Origin: CALLCD01 sp039196965
GTDB lineage: Bacteria > Pseudomonadota > Alphaproteobacteria > Caulobacterales > Hyphomonadaceae
Length of the DNA stretch: 64,000 nucleotides
Direction of reading: 5' to 3'
Assembly (NCBI GenBank): GCA_039196965.1
Contig: JBCCUK010000015.1
Coordinates: 1-64,000 of the forward strand
Each line of letters starts with the position of its first letter. The stretch's first letter is position 1. The notes under the pieces were generated by a model. That model saw nothing but the letters and a program-made list of their open reading frames with translations, did no database searches and had not been told where the DNA came from. The position numbers were made by a program, and so were the translations under genes. Shown here piece by piece: positions 44,181 through 54,135 of this stretch.

Positions 44181-47100
44181 CTACTCAGCAGGTTGTACAG
44201 CTGCGCCTAGGTCTACTGTGCCTTGCTCGTCTAGCCGTCGTGCGACATCGCCGGGCGATCCTGTCTTTCTTGCGAAAAGACTATAGAAGGGGGGGACTAG
44301 GACTAATGTGGCTACCGTCGCGCCGACCACGCCATAAAGGATCACTGCCCCGATGGCCTGACGTGTTTCCGATCCTGCGCCAGATGATAATATCAGCGGC
44401 AGAGCACCCGCCATTGTTGTCAGACCGGTCATCAGTATAGGGCGGAACCTCGCGAGTGCTGCTTCGCGCAGAGCTTCGTCGAAAGCCTTTCCTTCGTCGC
44501 GAAGCTGATTTGCAAATTCTACAATAAGAATACCGTTCTTCGCTGCCAGCCCAACCAGCATGATCAAGCCGATCTGAGTATAAATATTCAAAGTCTGGTC
44601 AGAGACATATAATCCGACGACACCGGCTGCTAGTGTGGCCGGGACACAAAGCATAATCACGAATGGATGGACGTAGCTTTCAAATTGAGCTGCCAGCACC
44701 AGGAATACGATGATGCAGCCAATGGCGAAGACAAACAGAATGGACGAGCCTGATGTCCGGTAGTCCAGAGATTGCCCTTTGAAATCGAAAACAGCTTCAT
44801 CGGGTAAAGCCTCTCGGCCGATGTCCACCATGTTATCTAGTACAGTCCCAAGGGCGGCATCCGGCGCAAGCCCTGCCTCTATGGTCACAGCACGCATGCG
44901 GTTATATCGATTGAGTGAAGGGCTGCCTGCGGCCTCGCGAATGTTCACGAGATTGGACAGCGGAATCAACTGGCCAGACCTAACCGAGCGTACAAAAATG
45001 TTCTGAATATCGTTTGGCGCTGAGTAATCCTCACGCACACCTTCGAGTATAACGTCATATTCCTCGCCATTCTCCAGATAGGTCGTGACACGCCGTGATC
45101 CGAGCATGGTTTGCAATGTCGTTCCGATATCCTCGACAGTGACGCCGAGGTCGGATGCGCGCTGATAATTTATCGCGATACGGAATTGAGGCTGGGTTTC
45201 CTGATAGTCGGCTTCAATATCAATGAGCCCGATATCAGCCTCCCGAAGAGCTGCGATATAAGTATCGCGCCATTCGGAAAGTTTTTCGTAAGACGGACCG
45301 CCGACGACGAATTGGATTGGTTTGGTCTGTCGGCCTCCGAGGCCCTGGCGCATGATAGCAAAGGCGCGCACACCCGGCAGATCAGAGAGTTTCATATTCA
45401 CTTCTGAAATGATGTCATCTGCAGGCCGCCTTGAACCCCAATCCTCAAGGTTCACGACCACAAATCCCTGGTTGAATGCATTGCTGCCGAAACCGGGAGC
45501 CCGCATCAGAATACGATCGACATCAGGGGTTTCCACATAAGGCAAGAGCCGACGCTCAATTTCGTCCATATACCTTTCCATGAAGGAATATGATGCGCCC
45601 TCAGGTCCGCGGATGAGAATAAAGAAGCCGCCGCGATCCTCCCTTGGAACATACTCGGATCTCAATGTCTGGAATGAGAAATAGCCTGTGGCAATCATCG
45701 AGGCCATAACTGCTACTGCGAGGAGCGGTCGTGGCGTGAGCAGGTTTAAGAGCCAGCCATAAATCCGGCTCAGCCCATCAAACAGACGCCCGACAACGTT
45801 CGGAAATATGGCAAGCGGACCCATCGGAGGCTTATCGGTCAGCACTTTCGATGCTAACATAGGGGAAAGCGTGAGCGCAATGAGGCTTGAGAAACACACA
45901 GCCGCCGTCATGGTCAGCGCGAACTCTGTAAATAACCGTCCAATGTTACCTTGCAAGAAGGTAATTGGAACGAAAACGGAGATCAGGACGAGCGTTGTTG
46001 CTATAACCGCGAAACCCACCTGACGTGACCCACGGAAGGCAGCCACAAGCGGTGTTTCGCCATACTCATCCATGCGGCGGTGAATATTCTCCAGCACGAC
46101 AATCGCATCGTCAACGACAAGGCCGATGGCAAGAACCAGAGCGAGAAGCGTCAGTAGATTTACCGAAAGTCCGAAACTATAGAGGAGAATAAATGTCGCG
46201 ATGATGGAGATCGGCACGGTTATCGCCGGAATAATGGTCGACCGGATACTACCCAGGAAAAGGAAGATAACCAGGGTCACAAGGCCGACAGCAATGCCTA
46301 GTGTGATATAAACTTCTCGAATTGACGCTTGGATAAAGACCGAGCTGTCAAAGCTCTGATAGATGCGTATGCCATCTGGGAGTGAGTCATTAAGTTCGTC
46401 AGCAAGATCTCGGGCTGCGGCGGCAACTTCGACAGTATTCGCTGTGGACTGCTTGACCACACCCAGACCAACCATGGGGATGCCATTTCCACGGAAGAGG
46501 TTTCGGTCTTCCTCTGTCCCTTTCTCGACCCGGGCGACATCGCCAAGGCGGATCAGATCGCCATCTTCACCTTCTCTCAAAACCAGATCGGAAAAATCAC
46601 TTGGTGACTGGAATGGACGATCCAGGCGCACCACAAAGGTCCGGGATTGGCTTTCAAGATTACCAGCTGGCGCTTCGATATTCTCACGCCGTAGGGCTTC
46701 GTCGATATCGGTGACGGTGAGGTCGCGAGCGGCCAGTGCTTTTCGATCGATCCATACACGGAGTGCGTAGTTTCGCGCCCCGCCAACACGCATCCGTGCT
46801 ACGCCGTCGAGCGCTGAAAACCTGTCCACCAGAAAACGCTCTGCATAATCGGAGAGTTCCGGTGTTGTCATCGTGTCGCTGGCGAGATTGAGCCAGATAA
46901 TCACGTCACCATCGGCATCGGCTTTTGTGACTTCCGGAGGATCGGCGTCGACTGGCAACTGATCGACTACACTGGATACACGGTCGCGGATATCATTGGC
47001 TGCCACGTCGATGTTCTGATCAATGTCGAATTCGATGCTGATCTGGGAACTGCCGTCCTCAGATTGTGCATCGATCGATCTTATGCCTTCAACACCGGCT

Positions 47101-47312
47101 ATGCGGTCTTCGATAATCTGCGTGACACGCGTTTCCACAATACTGGCCGAGGCACCTGGATACTCGGTTTCAATAGTGACGATGGGAGCATCAATATCCG
47201 GATACTCTCTAAGGGGCAGCCGCTGGAAAGATACGAGGCCAAATATCACCAGCAGGAGCGCGAGCACTGAGGCAAACACAGGCCGCTTAACTGCTGTATC
47301 CGAAATGACCAT
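44181..47312 (-). CDS. RND efflux pump inner-membrane permease (HAE1 family)
   Basis: 1043 residues, full length for an AcrB-type trimeric proton antiporter. It begins VISDTAVKRPVFASVLALLLVIFG and has GLVVDDAIVVLENIHR with the paired Asp of helix 4 needed for proton relay. Two large periplasmic loops and 12 helices are in the usual order. It lies three bases after the adaptor gene in the same operon. No outer-membrane channel gene is nearby, so a distant TolC-type protein is expected. Likely exports drugs, detergents or metabolites. Confidence 0.93.
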   Translation of the reverse strand: MVISDTAVKRPVFASVLALLLVIFGLVSFQRLPLREYPDIDAPIVTIETEYPGASASIVETRVTQIIEDRIAGVEGIRSIDAQSEDGSSQISIEFDIDQNIDVAANDIRDRVSSVVDQLPVDADPPEVTKADADGDVIIWLNLASDTMTTPELSDYAERFLVDRFSALDGVARMRVGGARNYALRVWIDRKALAARDLTVTDIDEALRRENIEAPAGNLESQSRTFVVRLDRPFQSPSDFSDLVLREGEDGDLIRLGDVARVEKGTEEDRNLFRGNGIPMVGLGVVKQSTANTVEVAAAARDLADELNDSLPDGIRIYQSFDSSVFIQASIREVYITLGIAVGLVTLVIFLFLGSIRSTIIPAITVPISIIATFILLYSFGLSVNLLTLLALVLAIGLVVDDAIVVLENIHRRMDEYGETPLVAAFRGSRQVGFAVIATTLVLISVFVPITFLQGNIGRLFTEFALTMTAAVCFSSLIALTLSPMLASKVLTDKPPMGPLAIFPNVVGRLFDGLSRIYGWLLNLLTPRPLLAVAVMASMIATGYFSFQTLRSEYVPREDRGGFFILIRGPEGASYSFMERYMDEIERRLLPYVETPDVDRILMRAPGFGSNAFNQGFVVVNLEDWGSRRPADDIISEVNMKLSDLPGVRAFAIMRQGLGGRQTKPIQFVVGGPSYEKLSEWRDTYIAALREADIGLIDIEADYQETQPQFRIAINYQRASDLGVTVEDIGTTLQTMLGSRRVTTYLENGEEYDVILEGVREDYSAPNDIQNIFVRSVRSGQLIPLSNLVNIREAAGSPSLNRYNRMRAVTIEAGLAPDAALGTVLDNMVDIGREALPDEAVFDFKGQSLDYRTSGSSILFVFAIGCIIVFLVLAAQFESYVHPFVIMLCVPATLAAGVVGLYVSDQTLNIYTQIGLIMLVGLAAKNGILIVEFANQLRDEGKAFDEALREAALARFRPILMTGLTTMAGALPLILSSGAGSETRQAIGAVILYGVVGATVATLVLVPPFYSLFARKTGSPGDVARRLDEQGTVDLGAAVQPAE

Positions 47313-47315
47313 GGC

Positions 47316-48413
47316 CTAGCGCCTTATGGTAGATACTGATCGTCCACCACTAGCGTGGCTCCCGGTCGTGTCACTGCCAGCTGTGAGCGCTGCAGATTTT
47401 ACATCTATCTGACCGCCGTCTCGCACACCTATAAGACCTTCGATAACAATCTCATCACTAGGCTCGATACCCGATATAATTTCTACGCGGCCATCGAAAC
47501 GTGTTCCAAGAACAACCGCCGTCCGACGGGCGAATGTGTTCTGTTCTTGTCGGTCGACAACATAAACGAAAGACTTAGAACCAAGAGGTTCAATCGCGCC
47601 TTCTGGTAGCGATAGCGCCGTGCGGGGGGCCGTTAGAATGGTGACATTCATAAACAGACCCGACCTCAGCTTTCTATCCAGATTGGGCAGCCGCGCTCTT
47701 ACGCGCAATGACCGCGTCGATGGATCGATCTGGTTGTCGATGCTGGCAAGCGTTCCGGTGAAGACTTCGCCGGGGAGAGACGCTGTTGTCGCTGAGATTT
47801 CTAGTCCTTCCTCGACAGATGCGAGCGCAATGTCTGGAACAAAGAAATCCACATACATTTCACTGTCGTCCACAAGTGTTGCAACCGGGTCGCCAGGGGA
47901 GAGGTAGGCCCCGGCACTAACTTGGCGGAAGCCCAATACTCCGTCGAATGGCGAGACAAGGATGCGATTGCGCTGCTGGGTTTGTACAGATGTGAGCTCA
48001 GATCTCGCGACTTCCAGATTTCGCTTCGCCTGGTCAAATTCCAGACCGGAAACGACGCCATCTGCCACAAGCGTTGCCATTCGATCAACGACGCTCTGGG
48101 CTTCTCTAACCGTAGCCTCAGCGCCTTCAATCGCCGCTAGTTGCTCCCTTTGGGCCTGGGCAAGCAGTGTTTGTCCCTGTCGAACTCGCTCGCCATCCTC
48201 GAAATAAACAGCAGTGACACGATCCGGTGCATTCACCGTCAGTTCGACGATTTCCTTTGGTGCGAGTGTCCCTATGCCCTCAATATTGTCGGTGATTTTT
48301 ACGAGTCTCGGCTGTTCCGTGACAACAGGTGCAGCCCTGCGCTGACCTTGAGCCATGGCCGCCTGAGTGGTCAGGGTAAAGGCCAAAACAAAGGATAGTA
48401 TTCGCAAGAACAT
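47316..48413 (-). CDS. RND efflux periplasmic adaptor (membrane fusion protein)
   Basis: 365 residues. Signal peptide (cleavage after AAMAQ), a lipoyl/barrel-sandwich domain split by an alpha-helical hairpin with VLVAQAQREQLAAIEGAEATV-like heptads, then beta-barrel segments (SPFDGVLGFRQVSAGAYLSPGDPVATLVD). Such proteins bridge the RND permease and the outer-membrane channel. First gene of the two-gene operon. A small palindrome, CCTAC-T-GTAGG, lies upstream (48461-48471) and could be an operator. The spacer 48414-48636 holds no gene. Confidence 0.9.
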   Translation of the reverse strand: MFLRILSFVLAFTLTTQAAMAQGQRRAAPVVTEQPRLVKITDNIEGIGTLAPKEIVELTVNAPDRVTAVYFEDGERVRQGQTLLAQAQREQLAAIEGAEATVREAQSVVDRMATLVADGVVSGLEFDQAKRNLEVARSELTSVQTQQRNRILVSPFDGVLGFRQVSAGAYLSPGDPVATLVDDSEMYVDFFVPDIALASVEEGLEISATTASLPGEVFTGTLASIDNQIDPSTRSLRVRARLPNLDRKLRSGLFMNVTILTAPRTALSLPEGAIEPLGSKSFVYVVDRQEQNTFARRTAVVLGTRFDGRVEIISGIEPSDEIVIEGLIGVRDGGQIDVKSAALTAGSDTTGSHASGGRSVSTIRR

Positions 48414-48636
48414 GGTGTCTCCCAGCGCCGCATCATGGAGAACTGCGTATTATCGCAATGCCTACTGTAGGTTAGCAGCTAGTGTAAGTTTGTTGTTTAT
48501 CAAGAAGTAGTGAGTTTCGAGTAAAAAAACTGTCTTGAAGTTATTCGGCTGCAAAATCGCATCTATTATAGGCGATTTGCACAAACCGGAAGCTTAAGAA
48601 ATTGCCATATAGCTTTGGGAAACGACATGGCCATCA

Positions 48637-48721
48637 TGGTGCGGGTGAGAGGACTTGAACCTCCACGCCTTGCGGCGCCAGAACCTAAATCTGGTGCGTC
48701 TACCAATTCCGCCACACCCGC
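48637..48721 (-). tRNA. tRNA-Leu (anticodon UAG)
   Basis: 85 bases on the minus strand. The acceptor GCGGGTG pairs with CACCCGC, the discriminator is A and CCA is encoded. The anticodon stem CCAGA/TCTGG encloses TTTAGGT, so the anticodon is UAG, reading CUA and other CUN codons. The long variable arm GCGCCGCAAGGCGT confirms leucine class II. Confidence 0.95.
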
Positions 48722-48902
48722 ACTGAGACGCGGGGCATATACCACACAATTTATCACTGCAAGCGCTGCTACTGCAAAGTCGTTGATTGGCGCGTGGACA
48801 CGGACGCAGGTGTATGACATAAGCCGCGCCTTCAAGGACAAAAAGCGGCCAGAATGCTCGTGAAATGCGGGTATGGCGACAAGAACGAAGAAGACGATAG
48901 CC

Positions 48903-50240
48903 ATGGAAGTCACCGAAACGAAAACCGAAGGTTTAAGCCGCACCTTCAAAGTGCGCGTGCCAGCATCGGAATTGGCGGAAAAGCTGAACAGCCGGATTGA
49001 GGAAATTCGGCCGCAAATGCGTCTGAAGGGATTTCGGCCCGGAAAAGTTCCTGCCGCGCATGTCAAAAAGATGTTCGGCAAGTCGATTATGGGCGAGCTC
49101 GTCGAAGGCTTGATCGGTGAAGCCAATCAGAAGGCCATCAGCGACGCTGAAATCCGCCCCGCATCTCAGCCGGATGTCGATTTCGACGGTGAAATGGAAA
49201 ATGTGCTGGATGGCGAAGCAGACCTGGCTTACGAGTTCAGCGTTGATGTTATGCCGGACTTCGAACCTGCGGACATCAAGACCATTGAACTTGAACGCCC
49301 CGTCACAGCCGTGAGCGACGAAGATGTCGAGACTTCGCTCGGGGAACTTGCTGAACAGAACAAGAAGTTTGAGGCGCGCGGAAAAACTGCCAAGGCAAGA
49401 GATGGCGACGCGGTTGTCATCGATTTTCTTGGCAAGATTGATGGCGAACCCTTCGAGGGTGGAGCTGCTGAGGAGCAGGCAGTCGAAATTGGTGCCGGCA
49501 GATTTATTCCAGGATTTGAAGAGCAACTCGTTGGCGTCAAAGCCGGAGATGAAACCGAGCTCAATGTCACCTTCCCCCAAGATTATCCAGCTGAGAACCT
49601 CAAGGGAAAAGAAGCCGTCTTCGAGGTGAAAGTCACTGAGGTGCGGGAACCGAAGACGCCTGAGGTTGATGAGGAGTTCGCCAGGAATTTCGGTTTTGAT
49701 ACGCTTGAAGAGCTTCGCGATATGATGCGCAACCAGATTGAAAGCCGTCATAACTCCGCATCCCGGCAGAAAGCGAAGCGTGCTTTGCTTGATATCCTTG
49801 ACGACAAGCATGACTTCGACTTGCCACCGAAAATGGTAGATCAGGAATTCGACCAGATCTGGCAACAGCTGATGCAGGAAAAAGAAGCTGGAAATCTCGA
49901 CGAGGAGGATGAAGGCAAATCTGATAATGAGCTGAAAGTTGATTATCGCAAGATTGCCGAGCGTCGGGTACGTCTCGGGCTTGTGCTGGCTGAGATTGGC
50001 CGCGTGGCCGATGTCCAGATAAACGATCAAGAAGTTCAGCAAGCTGTTCTTGCCGAAGCCCGTCGCTTCCCCGGTCAGGAACGCGAAGTGATCGAGCTAT
50101 TTCAGAAGAACCCTTCGGCGCTCGCCCAGATCAGGGCACCGATCTACGAGGAGAAGGTGGTCGATCACATTCTTGAGGTTGCTGAGGTCACTGACAAGAA
50201 TGTGTCCAAAGACGAGCTATTTGCCGAGATGGAAGAGTAG
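48903..50240 (+). CDS. tig: Trigger factor (ribosome-associated chaperone and prolyl isomerase)
   Basis: 445 residues. The ribosome-binding domain has the signature GFRPGKVP (about residues 40-48, L-K-G-F-R-P-G-K); the FKBP-type isomerase domain (about 150-235) has DGDAVVIDFLGKIDGEPFEGG and GFEEQLVGVKAGDE; a helical C-terminal domain follows. It binds nascent chains at the exit tunnel. The ATG at 48903 gives the usual start MEVTET; the ATG at 48873 would add ten atypical residues. It lies upstream of clpP, the common order tig-clpP-clpX-lon, but is separated here by two reverse genes. Confidence 0.95.
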   Translation: MEVTETKTEGLSRTFKVRVPASELAEKLNSRIEEIRPQMRLKGFRPGKVPAAHVKKMFGKSIMGELVEGLIGEANQKAISDAEIRPASQPDVDFDGEMENVLDGEADLAYEFSVDVMPDFEPADIKTIELERPVTAVSDEDVETSLGELAEQNKKFEARGKTAKARDGDAVVIDFLGKIDGEPFEGGAAEEQAVEIGAGRFIPGFEEQLVGVKAGDETELNVTFPQDYPAENLKGKEAVFEVKVTEVREPKTPEVDEEFARNFGFDTLEELRDMMRNQIESRHNSASRQKAKRALLDILDDKHDFDLPPKMVDQEFDQIWQQLMQEKEAGNLDEEDEGKSDNELKVDYRKIAERRVRLGLVLAEIGRVADVQINDQEVQQAVLAEARRFPGQEREVIELFQKNPSALAQIRAPIYEEKVVDHILEVAEVTDKNVSKDELFAEMEE

Positions 50241-50264
50241 GTCTCGATCTCTGCATATGGGACT

Positions 50265-50768
50265 TTAGCGAGGTGCATCCCAGGTGCGTGGGTCGCACTG
50301 GTGAAGTCCGAGGATGCATACTTTTTCAAACGCCTCGCAATCATATTGTGATTTGGTATCTACGCCATGGATTACGAGCCAGCGATTGCTCTCGCGGGCG
50401 AGTGTAAAGTGGTTGGTGCCGCATCCTTTGATGTCGCCTCCGATTCTGATTACAAAAGGAGCCCAAATGGTTGCAATATTGTTTTGCTCGGTAACTCGCG
50501 CCCAGAATAAGCTCTCGTCAGCCTGATCTGGCTCGAGTGTATCGATCCAATTCGCCCAATCCTCGAAGGGTAGATCCTCGATGCCCTCAGGGGTTGCTCT
50601 CTGCAGAACGGATCCTTCGCGGACGCGTTTGCGAACAGCGTCTCCATCACCTGCGCGCATAGCCTCGAAAAGTGCTTCGACAGTCACCCTTGGAGATTCC
50701 GCGCGGGCAGATTGGACGGCACCCAATAATATACCAAAGAGACCGCTCAAGAGTGTGACGCGTAACAT
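50265..50768 (-). CDS. Small secreted hypothetical protein, NTF2/SnoaL-like
   Basis: 167 residues with a signal peptide (cleavage after ARA, about residue 23). The mature start TVEALFEAMRAGDGDAVRKRV and the later WARVTEQNNIATIWAPFVIRIGG suggest an NTF2-like fold. Four cysteines near the C-terminus may form disulfides. A strong AAGGAGG site precedes the ATG at 50768. No active site can be named. It is convergent with tig and follows the sulfotransferase gene on the same strand with 25 bases between. Confidence 0.65.
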   Translation of the reverse strand: MLRVTLLSGLFGILLGAVQSARAESPRVTVEALFEAMRAGDGDAVRKRVREGSVLQRATPEGIEDLPFEDWANWIDTLEPDQADESLFWARVTEQNNIATIWAPFVIRIGGDIKGCGTNHFTLARESNRWLVIHGVDTKSQYDCEAFEKVCILGLHQCDPRTWDAPR

Positions 50769-50793
50769 TTATGTCGTCCTCCTTGTTGGTCTT

Positions 50794-51822
50794 CTAAGTA
50801 TACTCCAACAGCTTCATCCCAGGGGCACAAGCCTCTTCGAGGGCAGTAATCTGATCTGGGGGTAGAGACGTCCACTTTGGCTCGTTTTTCTTTGGAAGTT
50901 TGCTGGCTTGATCTAGCCATGGTTCCTTTGGAAGGTCCGGTGCCGCGAAATCGAGAAAGTCCGATAGAGTATCCTTGGGCCGTTCCACCAGATCCGTATA
51001 GGTCATCGTGTGAATGCGGCTTTGCGCAATAGCGGAGAGATCCTTAAGCCCTTGTTCTATCATGGCTGACCAGAAACGGCCGGTTTCAATAGGGCTCGGT
51101 TCCCGGTCCAGAAACTGCTCCGTCGGCATGATCGAAGAAATGAGAGGGGCGAATGTGTTCACCATCTGGCTATCAGAATAGCGAAATGGCGTTTTGAGTA
51201 GATCCACGCCGATCAGCCTTAGGCGTTGCCATGTATGCAGGAAAACACGCAATGGCATGAAGTTCCGGATCGACATGGCGACCTCTCGACCATCCCGATG
51301 AATATGAACGAACTTTGCATTGGGCCACAATCGATTGATCTGTTTGACCATTGTGATCGAGTTGCCGGAGCGCTCGATCCACATTTTTTTGCCCTGACGA
51401 TCTTTCAGCCAGTCGAACCAGAATTGATAGAGGTCTCCCATCGATGATCGGGGCAGGCCTTTGATTGCGGGCTCCATGTCCCGGTAAAGGGCGTCCGGTT
51501 CACCCGACAGGTGCGGCAGCGTCATATAAAGACACGCTGGCAGGTCTGCCATTGTCCATGGGCTATCCGGTCCGAACTCATAAGTGAACTCAACCGGGCT
51601 CCTGGTAGGGTTTATGGCTTTGCGGAGGACCGGCGACGCCTTGTTCAGATGTCGCCAAAACCGGGGGCCGTCCATTTCTCTGTGGACAAAACCTTCCGTG
51701 GAAAAGGACACGAAGACCTCCGAAAGGCTCAGTATATCTGGGTGTAAATTGATGAGGTTCGACATCAAGGTCGAGCCACATCGGCCAGTTCCGACAATGA
51801 ATACAGGTGTATAGGTGGTCAT
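50794..51822 (-). CDS. Sulfotransferase family protein
   Basis: 342 residues. The PAPS-binding 5'-phosphosulfate loop is at the N-terminus, FIVGTGRCGSTLM, and the 3'-phosphate site around KFVHIHRDGREVAMS. The family transfers a sulfo group from PAPS to hydroxyls or amines. No PAPS synthesis gene is near. Substrates could be lipids, sugars or peptides. It sits within the otherwise housekeeping protein-quality region, on the opposite strand. Confidence 0.85.
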   Translation of the reverse strand: MTTYTPVFIVGTGRCGSTLMSNLINLHPDILSLSEVFVSFSTEGFVHREMDGPRFWRHLNKASPVLRKAINPTRSPVEFTYEFGPDSPWTMADLPACLYMTLPHLSGEPDALYRDMEPAIKGLPRSSMGDLYQFWFDWLKDRQGKKMWIERSGNSITMVKQINRLWPNAKFVHIHRDGREVAMSIRNFMPLRVFLHTWQRLRLIGVDLLKTPFRYSDSQMVNTFAPLISSIMPTEQFLDREPSPIETGRFWSAMIEQGLKDLSAIAQSRIHTMTYTDLVERPKDTLSDFLDFAAPDLPKEPWLDQASKLPKKNEPKWTSLPPDQITALEEACAPGMKLLEYT

Positions 51823-51993
51823 GCGTGATCAGACAGTTGACGATGTTTGTGTAAAATCTGACGGTGCAATGCATTAATCCGCTGATGAAAGGAAGCCGTC
51901 TGCTGGGATCTACCGATATACTGTCGTAGACAAATCGGACATGGCACGCCATATCCCTCTCAATCATCACTTATTGATTTCAAGAGTCTCATA

Positions 51994-52617
51994 ATGTCAG
52001 ATGCCCCCCGCGGATTTAACTATGTTCCCTATGTCGTCGAGCAGACAAGCCGTGGTGAGCGCGGCTATGATATCTATTCGCGCCTTCTGAAGGAACGGAT
52101 CATCTTCATTACAGGGCCGATTGACGATGGCACCGCGACTACTGTTACAGCACAGCTCCTATACCTAGAGTCAGAAAATCCGAAAAAAGACATCGCAATG
52201 TACATCAATTCGCCTGGGGGATACGTCACTTCGGGCATGGCGATCTACGATACAATGCAATATCTGCGATGCCCGGTTGCCACCACTTGTATTGGGCAGG
52301 CTGCAAGCATGGGCTCACTTCTTCTTGCGGCAGGCGCGGAAGGCATGCGCACAGCACTGCCGAATGCTCGATTCATGGTGCACCAGCCCTCAGGGGGATA
52401 TCAGGGCGTTGCAACCGATATTGAGCGTCACGCCGAAGAAATTATCGATCTCAAGCGCCGCTTGAATGAAATCTATGTGAAACACACAGGCCAGAAGTAC
52501 GACGCAATCGAGAAGAAACTCGATCGAGACACGTTTATGAACGCCGAAGAGGCGAGGGATTTTGGTATTGTGGACCAGGTTTATGAGCGGCGAGAGGTGC
52601 CCGGAGAAGAAGGGTGA
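51994..52617 (+). CDS. clpP: ATP-dependent Clp protease proteolytic subunit
   Basis: 207 residues. The catalytic triad is S105 (GQAASMGSLL), H130 (RFMVHQPSGG) and D179, with the family's spacing of 25 and 49 residues. Two stacked heptameric rings form the cytoplasmic proteolytic chamber, fed by ClpX or ClpA. The N-terminal propeptide is short. It is followed by clpX after 116 bases; a weak hairpin (TAGGGC/GCCCTA, 52630-52659) in between may attenuate or process the message. Confidence 0.96.
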   Translation: MSDAPRGFNYVPYVVEQTSRGERGYDIYSRLLKERIIFITGPIDDGTATTVTAQLLYLESENPKKDIAMYINSPGGYVTSGMAIYDTMQYLRCPVATTCIGQAASMGSLLLAAGAEGMRTALPNARFMVHQPSGGYQGVATDIERHAEEIIDLKRRLNEIYVKHTGQKYDAIEKKLDRDTFMNAEEARDFGIVDQVYERREVPGEEG

Positions 52618-52733
52618 ATCGCTGTGGCGTAGGGCTTGCGTGAGTAATCATCGGCCCTATGATTAGAGTAACCGGCAAAAAAGGGCTTTCAGCGTAAGCC
52701 TTGTGTTAAAACTTGTCGGGCATTGAGGATTGA

Positions 52734-53999
52734 ATGAGTAAGCAGAACGGCTCCGGCGATTCAAAAAATACCCTCTATTGCTCTTTCTGCGGGAAGAGCC
52801 AGCACGAGGTTAAGAAGCTTATTGCTGGTCCAACCGTGTTCATTTGTGATGAATGCGTCGAACTCTGCATGGATATTATCCGCGAAGAGAATAAGACTGC
52901 TATGGTCTCGTCCTCTGAGGGGGTTCCCACACCGCAGGAAATCTGCGACGTGCTGGATGATTATGTGATATCGCAGGAGTATGCAAAACGGATCCTCTCC
53001 GTAGCAGTTCACAACCACTACAAGCGTTTGTCACATGCCTCTAAGAGCGATGCGGTCGAGCTCGCTAAGTCAAATATCCTACTGATCGGTCCGACCGGTT
53101 GCGGTAAAACGCTTCTGGCCCAGACGCTTGCCCGGATTATTGATGTTCCTTTCACGATGGCAGATGCCACAACGCTAACAGAAGCCGGTTATGTAGGCGA
53201 AGACGTGGAAAACATCGTACTCAAACTCCTTCAGGCCGCCGACTACAACGTTGAGCGTGCCCAGCGGGGCATTGTTTACATAGACGAAATCGACAAGATT
53301 TCCCGGAAATCCGACAATCCGTCGATAACGCGCGATGTCAGTGGTGAGGGCGTTCAACAGGCTCTTCTTAAAATCATGGAAGGCACTGTGGCAGCCGTTC
53401 CACCGCAGGGCGGACGTAAACATCCGCAGCAAGAGTTTCTGCAGGTTGATACCACCAATATTCTGTTTATCTGCGGCGGCGCTTTTGCCGGCTTGGACAA
53501 GATTATTTCATCCCGCGGAGAGGGAGCGAGCATCGGCTTTGGAGCTGACGTGCAGGATCCGGAAGAGCGGCAAACAGGCGAGATTCTTCGCGATGTCGAG
53601 CCAGAAGACCTCCAGAAATTCGGACTGATTCCTGAATTCATCGGGCGGTTGCCTGTGATTGCGACCCTGGAAGATCTTGAAGAAGACGCTCTGGTGTCGA
53701 TTTTGACCGAGCCGAAAAACGCCTTGCTGAAACAGTATCAGCGTCTTTTCGACATGGAAGATGTACAGCTGACCTTCACCGATGAGGCTCTGAACGCTGT
53801 TGCTCGTCGTGCCATCGAGCGCAAAACAGGCGCACGCGGTCTTCGGTCGATCATGGAAGCTATCCTCCTCGATACGATGTTCGAGTTGCCAAACCTTCGC
53901 GGCGTTTCAGAGGTCGTTGTAAATGGCGAGGTTGTCGAGGGGAATGCGACGCCTCTCTACGTCCATGCGGAGCAGGCTCCTGCGGAAGAAGCTTCATAA
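52734..53999 (+). CDS. clpX: ATP-dependent Clp protease ATP-binding subunit ClpX
   Basis: 421 residues. The N-terminal zinc finger has paired cysteines in CSFCGK and CDEC. The AAA+ domain has Walker A GPTGCGKT, Walker B IVYIDEIDK, sensor and arginine-finger segments, and the ClpP-contacting IGF loop in GASIGFGADV. It unfolds tagged proteins for ClpP; in alphaproteobacteria these include cell-cycle regulators. The spacing to clpP and lon suggests a joint region with internal promoters. Confidence 0.96.
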   Translation: MSKQNGSGDSKNTLYCSFCGKSQHEVKKLIAGPTVFICDECVELCMDIIREENKTAMVSSSEGVPTPQEICDVLDDYVISQEYAKRILSVAVHNHYKRLSHASKSDAVELAKSNILLIGPTGCGKTLLAQTLARIIDVPFTMADATTLTEAGYVGEDVENIVLKLLQAADYNVERAQRGIVYIDEIDKISRKSDNPSITRDVSGEGVQQALLKIMEGTVAAVPPQGGRKHPQQEFLQVDTTNILFICGGAFAGLDKIISSRGEGASIGFGADVQDPEERQTGEILRDVEPEDLQKFGLIPEFIGRLPVIATLEDLEEDALVSILTEPKNALLKQYQRLFDMEDVQLTFTDEALNAVARRAIERKTGARGLRSIMEAILLDTMFELPNLRGVSEVVVNGEVVEGNATPLYVHAEQAPAEEAS

Positions 54000-54011
54000 G
54001 CGTAATTATCG

Positions 54012-54040
54012 CTTGAAGCGCGGTTCTTGCGTCTCCAAAT
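54012..54040 (+). promoter_or_regulatory. Possible heat-shock (sigma32-like) promoter of lon
   Basis: CTTGAAG, 14 bases, then CTCCAAAT resembles the sigma32 consensus CTTGAAA-N(11-16)-CCCCATNT. It lies about 95 bases before lon, a gene normally under heat-shock control. The fit of the -10 part is only moderate. Confidence 0.3.
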
Positions 54041-54135
54041 AGTGGAAACAGAACTAGGCTGCCGCGTCGCGCGGGGTCTATATAAAAATCTGCGCTGGCT
54101 TTTGGAAAGCAGCGCGAAGTGAGAGAAGAGTGCAC

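Noticed and set aside
48615..48863. 82-codon plus-strand frame with VRGLEPPRLAAPEPKSGASTNSATP
   Set aside because: Same artefact: antisense of tRNA-Leu(UAG).
48933..50042. 369-codon frame antisense to trigger factor
   Set aside because: Long only because of codon bias in tig; no start signals and no recognisable domain.
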